A stretch of 64,000 nt of DNA from Loktanella sp. M215 (GCF_021735925.1 NZ_WMEA01000007.1:88179-152178); one strand, 5' to 3'. Shown: positions 8,501 through 16,883, counted from the first letter of the stretch. Notes: generated by a model not told the origin, from the sequence alone. Numbers and translations: made by a program.

Positions 8501-8847
8501 TCGCGTTTCCGGCGGGCACGAACGTGTGGATCGCGGGTGGCGTGACGGACATGCGGCGCGGGATGAATACCTTGGCGTTGTCGGTCCAGCAGGGCCTTGG
8601 ACGTGATCCGCATACCGGTGAGATCTTCTGCTTCCGGGGGCGAAAAGGCGATCTGGTTAAACTGCTCTGGCATGACGGTGTCGGCATGTCGTTGTATCTG
8701 AAGCGGCTTGAGGCGGGGAAGTTCATCTGGCCGGTCAGCCAGGATGGGACGGCTGTTTCGATATCCGCCGCCCAGCTCGGCTATCTTCTGGAAGGGATCG
8801 ACTGGAGAAACCCACGCTGGACGCAGAGGCCCAAAACGGCTGGGTAA
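8497..8847 (+). CDS. tnpB: IS66 accessory protein TnpB
   Basis: A 116-residue IS66 Orf2-like protein. It has the family pattern VWIAGGVTDMRRGMNTLA, GEIFCFRGRKGDLVKLLW and LKRLEAGKFIWP. Its biochemical role is undefined, although it is needed for transposition in tested relatives. It overlaps tnpA by four bases; tnpC starts 59 bases downstream. Confidence 0.93.
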   Translation: MIAFPAGTNVWIAGGVTDMRRGMNTLALSVQQGLGRDPHTGEIFCFRGRKGDLVKLLWHDGVGMSLYLKRLEAGKFIWPVSQDGTAVSISAAQLGYLLEGIDWRNPRWTQRPKTAG

Positions 8848-8906
8848 ATTACGGTGAAACGCCTGTTTTTATTGGCGCTTCATGCTGTCTGTGGTAAATA
8901 TTTGCC

Positions 8907-10553
8907 ATGTCAGATGCCGCTTCCGAAATCGCCAGATTGAGTGCCGCCCTTGCCGCGCAGACAGCCCGCGCGCACGCGGCGGAGGTCGAACTGGCACAGG
9001 CCCGCGCCCTGGCCTCTTGCACGCAAGCAATGATCCGGGAATTGAAGCTGGAGATCGCAAAGTTGCGGCGCGATAAATACGGCATCTCTTCCGAGCGTCG
9101 CGCGCGGCTGATCGATCAGCTGGAATTGCAGCTTGAGGAATTGGAAGCAGCTGCCACCGAGGATGCGTTGGCGGCTGAACAAGCCGCAGCGCAGGACAAG
9201 GCCAGCACCGTGCGCGCCTTCACGCGGCGCAAGCCGGTGCGCAAACCCTTTCCCGAGCATCTGCCGCGCGAGCGTGTGGTGGTTGAGGCGCCGACCAACT
9301 GCACCTGCTGCGGCTCGGACCGCATCGTGAAGATGGGTGAAGACATTACCGACACGCTGGAAGTTATTCCGCGGCAGTGGAAGGTGATCCAGACCGTCCG
9401 CGAAAAGTTCACTTGTCGGTCATGCGAGAAGATCAGCCAGCCGCCAGCGCCTTTCCACGCCATTCCGCGCGGTTGGGCCGGGCCGCAGCTGATCGCCATG
9501 ATTGCTTTCGACAAGTATGGACAGCACCAACCACTGAACCGCCAATCCGATCGGATTGCGCGGGAAGGTGTCGATCTCAGCCTGTCTACCCTGGCTGATC
9601 TGATCGGTCATGCCTGTATAGCACTGGCCCCCATTCATGCGCTGATCGCGCGCCACGTGCTGGACGGTGGCCGTTTGCATGGTGACGACACGACCGTGCC
9701 GCTTCTGGCGCGCGGCGGCACCAAGACTGCGCGGCTCTGGACCTATGTGCGCGATGACCGACCATGGGATGGGGGTGCGCCGCCTGCCGCGCTCTTCCAC
9801 TTCTCAACAGATCGTCGCAAGGAACACCCGACACGGCATTTGGCCGGGTGGCATGGTGTGCTGCAATCGGACGTCTATGGCGGCTACAATGACCTGTATC
9901 TGGCAGATCGTAGTCCGGGCCCGGTGCGCTCTGCGCTGTGTTGGAGCCATGCCAGACGCAAGTTATTCGAGCTGGCCGACATCAAGTCCATCGCCCGTAA
10001 GGGCAAAAAGGTGGCAGAAGAAATCTCGCCCATCGCGCTGGACGCTGTGACCCGGATCGATGCCATCTTCGCTGTCGAGCGCGAGATCACCGGCCTGTCA
10101 GCTGCAGCGCGTCATGAAGTCCGGCGCCAGCGGGTCGCGCCGCTGGTCAAGGATCTTTATGACTGGATGCTGGCCGAGCGGGCGCGGATGTCAAAGCACA
10201 ACCCTGTCGCCAAGGCGATCAATTACATGCTCGACGGGACAGGTCGCTGGGAGGCCTTCACCGCATTCCTTGATGACGGGCGCCTCTGCCTGACGAACAA
10301 TGCCGCCGAACGCGCTCTGCGCGGTATCGCATTGGGCAGAAAGTCATGGCTTTTTGCAGGGTCAGAGCGCGGTGGCGACAGGGCGGCCTTCATGTATACC
10401 CTCATCGTCACGGCAAAGATGAATGATATCGATCCGCAGGCATGGATGGCCGATGTGCTCGCGCGCCTGCCGGATTTGCCCGTGTCACGGCTGCCAGAGC
10501 TGCTGCCATGGCACTGGAAGTCAGCAACGCAAATGGGGAGGATTGCTGCATGA
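8907..10553 (+). CDS. tnpC: IS66 DDE transposase TnpC
   Basis: A 548-residue transposase. An N-terminal coiled coil (about 5-75) is followed by a zinc-binding CxxC pair region (NCTCCGSDRI and FTCRSCEKI, about 132-172). The DDE core has aspartates in HGDDTTVPLL and LQSDVYGGYN, and the glutamate in LTNNAAERALRGIALGRKSW. The full length matches the family (about 510-550), so it should be functional. Its stop overlaps the start of the passenger gene (ATGA at 10550). Confidence 0.95.
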   Translation: MSDAASEIARLSAALAAQTARAHAAEVELAQARALASCTQAMIRELKLEIAKLRRDKYGISSERRARLIDQLELQLEELEAAATEDALAAEQAAAQDKASTVRAFTRRKPVRKPFPEHLPRERVVVEAPTNCTCCGSDRIVKMGEDITDTLEVIPRQWKVIQTVREKFTCRSCEKISQPPAPFHAIPRGWAGPQLIAMIAFDKYGQHQPLNRQSDRIAREGVDLSLSTLADLIGHACIALAPIHALIARHVLDGGRLHGDDTTVPLLARGGTKTARLWTYVRDDRPWDGGAPPAALFHFSTDRRKEHPTRHLAGWHGVLQSDVYGGYNDLYLADRSPGPVRSALCWSHARRKLFELADIKSIARKGKKVAEEISPIALDAVTRIDAIFAVEREITGLSAAARHEVRRQRVAPLVKDLYDWMLAERARMSKHNPVAKAINYMLDGTGRWEAFTAFLDDGRLCLTNNAAERALRGIALGRKSWLFAGSERGGDRAAFMYTLIVTAKMNDIDPQAWMADVLARLPDLPVSRLPELLPWHWKSATQMGRIAA

Positions 10554-11152
10554 TACCGGTCGCGCGCCTCAAGGTCACATTATCCGATGTCGCACCTCAG
10601 GTGCTCCGGCGCTTCGATGTGCCCCTCAAGATCAAGCTGAACCGCCTACATGATGTGATCCAAGCCGCCATGGGATGGACCGACAGCCATCTCTATGAGT
10701 TCCGGGCCGGCGGAGTCGGCTGGGGCGTGCCAGATCCTGAATACGACTACGATGATCCGCTGCCCGCCAGCAAAACAAGCTTGCTCGATGTGCTCGAAGA
10801 TGTCGGCACCAAAACCATTCATTACGTCTATGACTTCGGCGACAACTGGCACCATGTGGTCAAGGTCGAGAAGATCGATGACGCCATCCCGGGCGCCGCA
10901 TATCCGCGCCTTGTCAGGGCTATCGGTGCTTGTCCCCCGGAAGATGTCGGTGGCGTGCCCGGTTATGCTGAATTCCTTGATGCAATGACCGATCCCAAGC
11001 ACGAGGAACACGACCGGATGCTGGAATGGTATGGCGGACAGTTCGACCCAGATGAGGCAGAGATCGGCCGCATCCTCGACAACTTTGAGCGCCTCGCCAA
11101 AAAATGGGCACCAAAGCCACGCAAACCAAAAGCGGTTCCGAAGCCCGTCTGA
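10550..11152 (+). CDS. IS66 passenger: plasmid pRiA4b ORF-3-like protein
   Basis: A 200-residue protein of the pRiA4b ORF-3 family (PF07929 type). Conserved blocks are LHDVIQAAMGWTDSHLYEF near residue 30, YVYDFGDNWHHVV near 95 and CPPEDVGGVPGYAEFLDAM near 125. ATG 10550 overlaps the tnpC stop and is preceded by GGGGAGGA. Many IS66 elements carry such a gene at this place; its function is unknown. Being inside the terminal repeats, it moves with the IS. Confidence 0.88.
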   Translation: MIPVARLKVTLSDVAPQVLRRFDVPLKIKLNRLHDVIQAAMGWTDSHLYEFRAGGVGWGVPDPEYDYDDPLPASKTSLLDVLEDVGTKTIHYVYDFGDNWHHVVKVEKIDDAIPGAAYPRLVRAIGACPPEDVGGVPGYAEFLDAMTDPKHEEHDRMLEWYGGQFDPDEAEIGRILDNFERLAKKWAPKPRKPKAVPKPV

Positions 11153-11186
11153 TAGGGCACAGCGGCGGCCTTCGGCGGATGCTTAC

Positions 11187-11355
11187 GTTGGGGCTGACAT
11201 CCGTTCATGTCAATCGGACTCTGCGCAAACTAAGAGAAGCCGGTCTTGTCACGATGAGGGAGGGTCGGGTCGAAATCATGGACCTCGACGGGTTGGTGAA
11301 ACTGGCAGAATTCGATCCGGCCTACCTGGATCAGACCGGTCCGCTGCTCATGTGA
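11187..11355 (+). pseudogene. Crp/Fnr-family regulator, 3' part after IS66
   Basis: It starts with the right copy of the target duplication GTTGGGGC (11187-11194). It then continues the HTH exactly where the 5' part stops: LTSVHVNRTLRKLREAGLV, TMREGRVEIMDLDGLVKLA, and a stop at 11353-11355. The join D-A-L-G / L-T-S-V-H-V-N-R is the normal Crp/Fnr recognition-helix sequence. The fragment has no start of its own that would give a useful protein. Confidence 0.85.
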
Positions 11356-11712
11356 CGGCGTCCCGGATCTTATGCCGCAATCTGCAGTCCAGGCCGATCT
11401 GGTCAGAAAACATCTTGGTGGAGTTCGACACCCCGTCATTCCTATATCGCGATCGTGAAAGACCTTGTCGATGTCATCACGGCCGGCTGCGATGGCGGCG
11501 TGCGCGGTGACGGTATCCTCGAACCGCATATGATTTTTGTCTCCGTCTGGCTCAAGACACAGAAGGTCGCCCTTTCTGCGGCCATCGGGCACTGGTTGAG
11601 TAAATGACGTCGCAAAAGTGGACGAAATTAATCCATCCAAAACTGATCGAAATCAGCCTGGGCTGCCATCATTGGCATAGTCCGGAGGAAATCTCGCGCA
11701 GCAGGATATCCC
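11356..11712. other. intergenic, start-less open frame
   Basis: The plus frame stays open from 11356 to TGA 11605. It contains protein-like IAIVKDLVDVITAGCDGG and GDGILEPHMIFVSVWLK but has no start and no family I recognise, so it may be the remnant of a lost gene. The ribosome site of the following esterase lies just before 11713. Confidence 0.35.
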
Positions 11713-12657
11713 ATGACCATGTACACAGATACGAATAATCGCCTCACGGCGCTGCCACACTTCGGGACCGACCCCGGGTCGTTGAGCGCCGACATCTATG
11801 TTCCAAAGAACTTCCCCAAAAACGGCCCGCTTGTCGTCGTGCTGCATGGCAGCACCCAGTCACCAGCTGACTACGATCTCGGATCAGGCTGGTCGATGCT
11901 CGCCGATGAATGCGGGATCGCGCTCCTGTTTCCGGGGCAGCGACTGATCAACAACATGATCGGCAGCTTCAACTGGTTCAAGACCGGCGACAGCCAGCGT
12001 GGGGAAGGAGAGCCGCTGTCCATTCGTCAGATGATCAAACAGGTCGTCGACGATCATGCCATCGACCCGTCGCGCGTTTTCATCACCGGCATGTCCTCTG
12101 GCGGTGCCATGACATCCGTTATGCTTGCGACCTATCCAGAGGTCTTTGCCGGTGGGGCGATCATCGCCGGGCTGGCTTACGGAAGCGCGAGCAACATGAT
12201 CGAGGCGGTTATGCGCATGAATGGCATTGGAAGCCCGTCGGACAATCGCCTCGACGCGCTTGTCCAAGACGCGTCGGACTTCGACGGACCCTGGCCCACG
12301 ATCTCGGTCTGGCAAGGCGGCAGCGATACGACTGTCGCCAGTTCGAACGCCGGGTCCATCGTTGCGCAATGGCAGAAGATCCACGATGTCGAAGGCGAAC
12401 CTACACGGGTGGAGACGGTCGATGGTTTTCCCCGCAAAGTCTGGTGCGCCGCGGACGGGCGCGTGATGATCGAAGAATATATCATCGAGGCCATGGGCCA
12501 CGGCACACCGATTGGCGCAGAAGGCGACAAAGGCCTCGGAGAAGCAGGCGATTACATGCTGGAAGTCGGCATCTCTTCGACCCGCCACATCGCGAATTTC
12601 TGGGGTTTGACGCAGGCCGATGCCGCAATTGCGGATGAACCGAAAACCGCAGCATAA
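11713..12657 (+). CDS. PHB depolymerase-family esterase
   Basis: A 314-residue alpha/beta hydrolase of the LpqC/PHB depolymerase group. It has the oxyanion region PLVVVLHGSTQSPADYD, the nucleophile elbow FITGMSSGGAM (GxSxG, about residue 138), an acid in VWQGGSDTTV and the catalytic histidine in AMGHGTPIG near 260. Relatives hydrolyse polyhydroxybutyrate oligomers, feruloyl or acetyl esters. No signal peptide is visible, so a cytosolic role such as hydrolysis of PHB oligomers is possible. ATG 11713 has AGCAGGA upstream; ATG 11719 is an alternative. Confidence 0.82.
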   Translation: MTMYTDTNNRLTALPHFGTDPGSLSADIYVPKNFPKNGPLVVVLHGSTQSPADYDLGSGWSMLADECGIALLFPGQRLINNMIGSFNWFKTGDSQRGEGEPLSIRQMIKQVVDDHAIDPSRVFITGMSSGGAMTSVMLATYPEVFAGGAIIAGLAYGSASNMIEAVMRMNGIGSPSDNRLDALVQDASDFDGPWPTISVWQGGSDTTVASSNAGSIVAQWQKIHDVEGEPTRVETVDGFPRKVWCAADGRVMIEEYIIEAMGHGTPIGAEGDKGLGEAGDYMLEVGISSTRHIANFWGLTQADAAIADEPKTAA

Positions 12658-12738
12658 GGCGGGTCGGAATGTCAGGGCGATGCACCGTCCAGCGTCGGTC
12701 AACGGGTTAGTCTCGTCGATTGGCTGCGCATCGTTGAC

Positions 12739-13836
12739 ATGGTGGCCAGCCTGATCTTTTCCATTACCATGCTGTCGTTGCAGCTTGCGTCCTCCCAGTT
12801 CGGGCCGCGGGTTCTGGAAAACTTCATGCGCGACCGCAGCAACCAGATCGTGCTGGGCACTTTTGTGGCGACGTTCCTCTATTGTCTGGTCGTACTGCGT
12901 GCGGTGCGGGGAACGGCTGACTCCAGTTTCGTGCCGCACCTGACTGCGGCATTTGCGGTCGTTCTCGCGGCGGTTGGTGTCGCGGTGCTTATCTACTTCA
13001 TCCATCATATCGCCACCTCAATCCGCATCGAAACGTTGCTCGCTCAACTGGCCGACGACGGGTGTATTGCCGTTGACCGGCTCTTTCCGGAACGGCTTGG
13101 GCACTGCCCGGCGCGCGACAAGGACAAGCCTGCGGCGCAACGGCTGCCAAACGACTTTGATGCGGGGTCCAGACAGGTCCGTGCCGATGGGAGCGGGTAT
13201 GTGCAGAATGTCAGCATGGACGCGCTCATGCGGATTGCCAAGAAACATGAACTTGTCTTGCGGATCGAGACCCCGCCAGGTCGTTTTGTGGCCAAAGACG
13301 GTTGCATGATCACAGCCTATCCGCGTGATCGGGTGTCGGACGGGATCGCCGACAGCCTGGGTGGCGCAATTGTCATCGGGCGGGATCGATCAGTCCATCA
13401 GGACCTCGAGTTTGCGATCCGGCGTATTGTCGAACTGGCCCAGCGATCCTTGTCGCCCGGCATAAATGACCCCACGACAGCACTCTACTGCATTGACCGA
13501 CTTGGAGAAGTGTTCGGCCGATTGTCTGGCCGGGATATCCCATCGCCAGACCGCTACGACGATAAAGGACAGTTGCGTTTCCTGACTGAAGTCATCGTCA
13601 TCGCTGATCTGGCATGTAATGCCTTCTCGGCAATCGCACGCTACGCGATGTCCGACGTCAATGTGGTGAAGCGGCTGGTCAACACGATGGACAAGTTGAG
13701 CCAGTCATTCCCGCCCGCAGCACGTGAAGCCATAATGACGTTAAATGAACAGGTGCTTATCGCCAGCGAGCAGAGCACTTCTCTGAGTTTTGATCGGGAC
13801 GTGCTTCAGGACCTGCTCGCTCGACAGAGGTTCTGA
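12739..13836 (+). CDS. DUF2254 membrane protein, probably N-terminally truncated
   Basis: A 365-residue protein with the DUF2254 core: FSITMLSLQLASSQFGPRVL, NFMRDRSNQIVLGTF, then two more membrane segments to about residue 95. A soluble domain follows with RIVELAQRSLSPGINDPTTA. Family members are usually about 400-430 residues with an extra membrane helix before FSIT. Here the open frame upstream (from 12658) does not resemble it, so the 5' end seems lost or replaced. Function is unknown. The esterase ends 81 bases upstream in the same frame, consistent with a deletion joining the two. Confidence 0.7.
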   Translation: MVASLIFSITMLSLQLASSQFGPRVLENFMRDRSNQIVLGTFVATFLYCLVVLRAVRGTADSSFVPHLTAAFAVVLAAVGVAVLIYFIHHIATSIRIETLLAQLADDGCIAVDRLFPERLGHCPARDKDKPAAQRLPNDFDAGSRQVRADGSGYVQNVSMDALMRIAKKHELVLRIETPPGRFVAKDGCMITAYPRDRVSDGIADSLGGAIVIGRDRSVHQDLEFAIRRIVELAQRSLSPGINDPTTALYCIDRLGEVFGRLSGRDIPSPDRYDDKGQLRFLTEVIVIADLACNAFSAIARYAMSDVNVVKRLVNTMDKLSQSFPPAAREAIMTLNEQVLIASEQSTSLSFDRDVLQDLLARQRF

Positions 13837-14034
13837 AGCGGGGGGCCTGATGACTTTCGAACGCCTCCTGACGCCGAGCATGTCAATTCTTTACGGGCCA
13901 GGCCGTCTCAACCCCGACTGGTGCGCCATGCAGGCCGGAGCGACCTCGCTTTGAACCCGTTTCACGTCATGGCCGCGGCACCGAATTGCCGCCCGCGATG
14001 ATGCGATTGATCCAAGGGTGAGGGTAGCAGGGCC

Positions 14035-14511
14035 TCATACGCGTCGTGCCTCGGCGAAGGAAATGAGCTTGCGGCTGTTCTCGTCCCAGAGATGTCGTCG
14101 CGTACAGTCAAAACTTTGACGCATTGTCAGGCGTTGGGCGCTTGCGAGCACGGGATGGTCACGCAGCACCTCTGACAAGCGGTAGAACGGTATCCGGCTA
14201 TAGAGGTGATGAACATGGTGAATTCCGATATTGCCCGTCAACCACCGCAGGATTGGCGGAAGGACGTAATGTGAACTGCCCTCCAAGGCAGCATCGTGCA
14301 GTTCCCAATCAGACGCCCGGTCCCAGGATGTCTCTTCGAACTGGTGCTGAACAAAGAACAGCCACACGCCGGCGGAGGCCGCGACCAGCGCTGTCGGCAG
14401 AACCGTCACCAGCACCGGGACAATTCCGGCCATCCAGACGGCCACACCGATCAGGCTTGCCAGAACTGCATTCGTTGCCATTGCGCTGAGCCAGGATGTA
14501 GCTGACCTCAG
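14035..14511 (-). pseudogene. fatty acid desaturase, C-terminal remnant
   Basis: The minus-strand frame reads WLSAMATNAVLASLIG, GVWLFFVQHQFEETSW, LHDAALEGSSHYVLPPILRW and the last histidine box IGIHHVHHLYSRIPFYRL. This is the C-terminal third of a membrane acyl-lipid desaturase. The gene is cut at 14511 by an IS3. The DNA beyond the IS (15850 onward) gives only about 16 in-frame residues before a stop, so the N-terminal half with two histidine boxes is gone. The protein cannot be active. The 200 bases to its left (13837-14034) hold no recognised gene. Confidence 0.8.
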
Positions 14512-14574
14512 TGAGCTGCTGCCGGTTTTGTGGACACGAAGATAAGATCGTGACCATTGAACTGGAGAGTGGAT

Positions 14575-14865
14575 ATGACGAGACGGAAGTTTAGCCGCGA
14601 GTTCAAGATCGAGGCGGTAAGGCTGGTGACCGAGCGAGGCGTTGCGGTCGCTCAGGCGTGCCGGGACCTGGATCTTGCGGAGAGCGTGCTGCGTCGCTGG
14701 ATGCGGGAATTGATGGGAGCGCCTGTTGCGGCGTTTCCCGGCAATGGCTTGCAACGCGCAGAATTGGCCGAGATTGCGACCCTGAAGAAAGAGGTCGCCA
14801 AGCTCAAGGCGGAGCGTGACATCCTAAAAAAGGCGGCAGCTTACTTCGCGCGGGAAGCGACATGA
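14575..14865 (+). CDS. IS3 OrfA (helix-turn-helix protein)
   Basis: A 96-residue OrfA starting MTRRKFSREFKIEAVRLV. It has a helix-turn-helix (GVAVAQACRDLDLAESVLRR) and a C-terminal leucine zipper (EIATLKKEVAKLKAERDILK). It would bind the IS ends. Its stop overlaps the orfB start (ATGA at 14862). The upstream in-frame ATG at 14557 is near the IS end and less likely. Confidence 0.88.
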   Translation: MTRRKFSREFKIEAVRLVTERGVAVAQACRDLDLAESVLRRWMRELMGAPVAAFPGNGLQRAELAEIATLKKEVAKLKAERDILKKAAAYFAREAT

Positions 14866-15323
14866 CGTTCGCTTACGTGGCAAAGCATCGGCACATTTGG
14901 CCGGTCAGCTGGATGTGCGCGGTGCTGGGCGTCTCCCGATCCGGCTTTCATGCCTGGCTCAGAAGGCCGATAAGCGAACGCGCGGCTCAGGATGCAAAGC
15001 TCGTCCAGTCGATCGACAAGAGCTTCAAGGCCAGCGATCGCACCTATGGCGCCCGCCGGGTCTGGCGTGACGTTCTGGAAGAAGGTCTCGCATGTGGACT
15101 GCACCGGATCGAACGCTTGATGCGGCTAAATGCAATGAGAGCGCGGCCCAAACGCCGCGGGAACCCGAAGGATGACGGCGAGCGGTCGGTCATCGCCGAC
15201 AACATCCTTGACCGCGACTTCACAGCAGACCGGCCGAACCAGAAGTGGCTTGCCGACTTCACCTACATCTGGACCGCAGAGGGCTGGCTCTACGTGGCGG
15301 TCGTGCTGGACCTGTTCTCCAGG

Positions 15324-15363
15324 GTTCGCCATTGTGCTTGAACCAATGGCGCATCAATGGCTC
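15324..15363. repeat. short palindromic insertion, copy 1
   Basis: Between DLFSR and VGWSM of the transposase lies a 40-nt segment with arms GCCATTGTGC and GCATCAATGGC around a core that includes ACCAATGGCGCA. The same structure and nearly the same sequence occurs at 37187-37227 in another IS3. The net gain of 37 nt shifts the frame. Confidence 0.7.
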
Positions 15364-15423
15364 ACCGTCGGCTGGTCCATGAAGGCGGAACGGGATGCTT
15401 CACTGGTCATGGATGCGCTGATC

Positions 15424-15483
15424 CCTCTCATGGTTTGCCAGTCATTCCACCGGAATGACCTGCAAACCACTGCCGGGCAGCGG
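15424..15483. repeat. 60-nt hairpin insertion inside IS3 orfB
   Basis: TGGTTTGCCAGTCATTCC (15431-15448) pairs with GGAATGACCTGCAAACCA (15452-15469) at 16 of 18 positions around a 3-nt loop. The 60 nt adds 20 residues between ALI and MAVWRRG, where family members have none. It keeps the frame. Confidence 0.65.
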
Positions 15484-15852
15484 ATGGCCGTCTGGCGGCG
15501 CGGAAAGGCTGACGCGCTGCTCCATCACTCAGACCAAGGATCGCAATATACCAGTGAGCAGTTTCAGCGCCTGCTGCTGGACAACGGCATCATTTGCCGG
15601 GTGAGCCGTGCGGGCAATGTGTGGGACAACTCAGCAATGGAGAGCTTCTTCTCGTCGCTGAAGATCGAACGGACAGCCCGCAAGGTCTACCGCACCCGTG
15701 ACGCGGCACGCGCCGACGTGTTCGACTACATCGAGCGCTTTTACAATCCGAGGCGACGGCATTCGAAGCTGGGCTATCTCAGCCCTATGGCGTTCGAGGA
15801 CCGAGCTATGCAAACCTAACCCGGTGTCCACGAAACCGGCAGCAGCTCACAG

Positions 15853-16143
15853 AGTTCCGCGACGGTCGCAGCCACCTTCAGACCGCCGCATGATTAGGCG
15901 TCACCAACCTTTGCCCATATCTCCTGCGGTAAGTTGGATCCTGAGAAGCGGCAGCTTTGAATAAAATTTAGTCCGTTCAACCCGAACGATATAGGCATGA
16001 AGATCAGCCGCAATTTGCTACACAGTGTGAAAGAATATTACATAATTTCACTTATACGTTATGTCAGCAATGTTGACATACCTTGTCTTTCTGCTGTCTT
16101 TCTGCTGTCTTTCGCTTGGTCAGCGCTGTGCCGGAAGGTTGCA
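15853..16143. other. AT-rich intergenic stretch with short repeats
   Basis: There is no gene apart from about 45 bases that may be desaturase remnant. An 11-bp unit TCTTTCTGCTG is repeated 2.5 times at 16086-16112. TATGTCA / TGACATA arms sit at 16060-16080. The stretch 15955-16080 is clearly more AT-rich than its surroundings, suggesting foreign or control DNA. Confidence 0.5.
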
Positions 16144-16518
16144 TTAGCTTTCGTCGATAATTTGGAGGATAGCGTTTCGTCGCGATTGCACGAGAATGTC
16201 GAGGACGTCCCCTTCCGCGTCGATGGCACGCCACAGCCAATGTTTCTTCCCTCGAATCGAGATAACGGCCTCAGCCAGATGCCATTTGTCGTTGGAGCGA
16301 GGACGATTGCGCCGGACGCAATTTACGAAATGTGGACCAAAGCGATTGACCCACAACCGGATCGCTTCCCGGCTGACAATCACACCGCGCTCGGCCAGCA
16401 GGTCTTCGACGTCGGCCGTGCTCATTGCGAAGCGATGGCAAGCCCAAACAGCGTAGGCGATGATTTCCCGAGGGAACCTAAAGCCCTTCAGGCGCAGCAT
16501 ACTGGTTAGGACTTTCAT
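16144..16518 (-). pseudogene. IS6-family transposase, N-terminal fragment
   Basis: It starts MKVLTSMLRLKGFRFPRE and reads AMSTADVEDLLAERGVIVS, NRFGPHFVNCVRRNRPRSND, KWHLAEAVISIRGKKHWLWR and AIDAEGDVLDILVQSRRNA. This is the N-terminal zinc-finger-like region and the first DDE aspartate (AIDAEGDVLD) of IS6/IS26-type transposases. Homology ends near 16170, where KAAKRFL would normally follow, so about half the protein including the other catalytic residues is missing. It is a dead relic. Confidence 0.85.
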
Positions 16519-16883
16519 GATGTAGAAATAGCCCGATCATGCCGGTTGAACAACTTGGCAATGCCCTTCCGCGTCATAGCCAACGAGAACTTTCGGGTTT
16601 TGAAGTAAGAGCAGTATAACCTGCCAAAGCTCCCCGGACGACAAGAAGCCCTCAGGCGCCGTTATCGTCGGCCGCTACGCACTCAGAAGGACCCTCAGGG
16701 CCGCCGCGGTGCGCAAGCCAGGGGCAGACGGTTTACCGTCTGCATACCCTGTTATCGGACAGGTGGGCCATTTGGACGCAATGAATGCGAACCGCGGCAC
16801 CAAATGGAAAGGCATCGCTGCAACTGGTTTGGCAACGGCACTTTGACCAAGGCAAGCGACAGATGATGGACATGGGGCGGCTA
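16519..16883. other. intergenic between IS6 relic and barrel gene
   Basis: No gene recognised. GCAGACGG TTTA CCGTCTGC at 16724-16743 is a perfect 8-bp hairpin lying 140 bases past the stop of the minus-strand barrel gene. It could end that transcript, but it has no T-tract on either strand. Confidence 0.45.

Larger units (their letters stand above)
8038..11186 (+). mobile_element. complete IS66-family insertion sequence (about 3.15 kb)
   Basis: The left end starts GTAAACATTCGCCGGGGGCC and the right end, reverse complemented, starts GTAAGCATCCGCCGAAGGCC. These imperfect terminal repeats begin with the family GTAA. Flanking 8-bp direct repeats GTTGGGGC confirm transposition. It carries tnpA, tnpB, tnpC and a passenger pRiA4b ORF-3-like gene, all forward and overlapping or closely spaced. 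It disrupts a Crp/Fnr gene. All frames look intact, so the element may be active. Confidence 0.93.
14862..15819 (+). pseudogene. IS3 OrfB transposase, frameshifted by hairpin insertions
   Basis: The first part (14862-15341) holds the HTH_21-like region and first DDE block: RPNQKWLADFTYIWTAEG, then VAVVLDLFSR, and ends at a premature TGA. The second part continues one frame on: VGWSMKAERDASLVMDALI, HHSDQGSQYTSEQFQRLL, NVWDNSAMESFFSSLKIE, YLSPMAFEDRA. All catalytic residues exist but in two frames. Relative to normal IS3 proteins, a 40-nt segment replaces about 3 nt at 15324-15363 and a 60-nt in-frame segment is added at 15424-15483. Confidence 0.85.
14512..15849 (+). mobile_element. IS3-family insertion sequence with damaged orfB
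   Basis: The ends begin TGAGCTGCTGCCGGTTT on each strand and agree at 25 of 26 positions. A 3-bp duplication CAG flanks it (14509-14511 and 15850-15852). It contains orfA and an orfB interrupted by two short hairpin insertions (15324-15363 and 15424-15483), the first of which breaks the frame. The element sits in a desaturase relic. It can no longer make a full transposase. Confidence 0.9.

Noticed and set aside
14512..14754. N-terminal extension of the desaturase frame into the IS3
   Set aside because: That part is antisense to orfA; the desaturase sequence stops at the 3-bp duplication at 14509-14511.
16724..16743. Hairpin as a definite terminator of the surface operon
   Set aside because: It has no T-tract and lies 140 bases past the stop, next to IS debris; kept only as a note.
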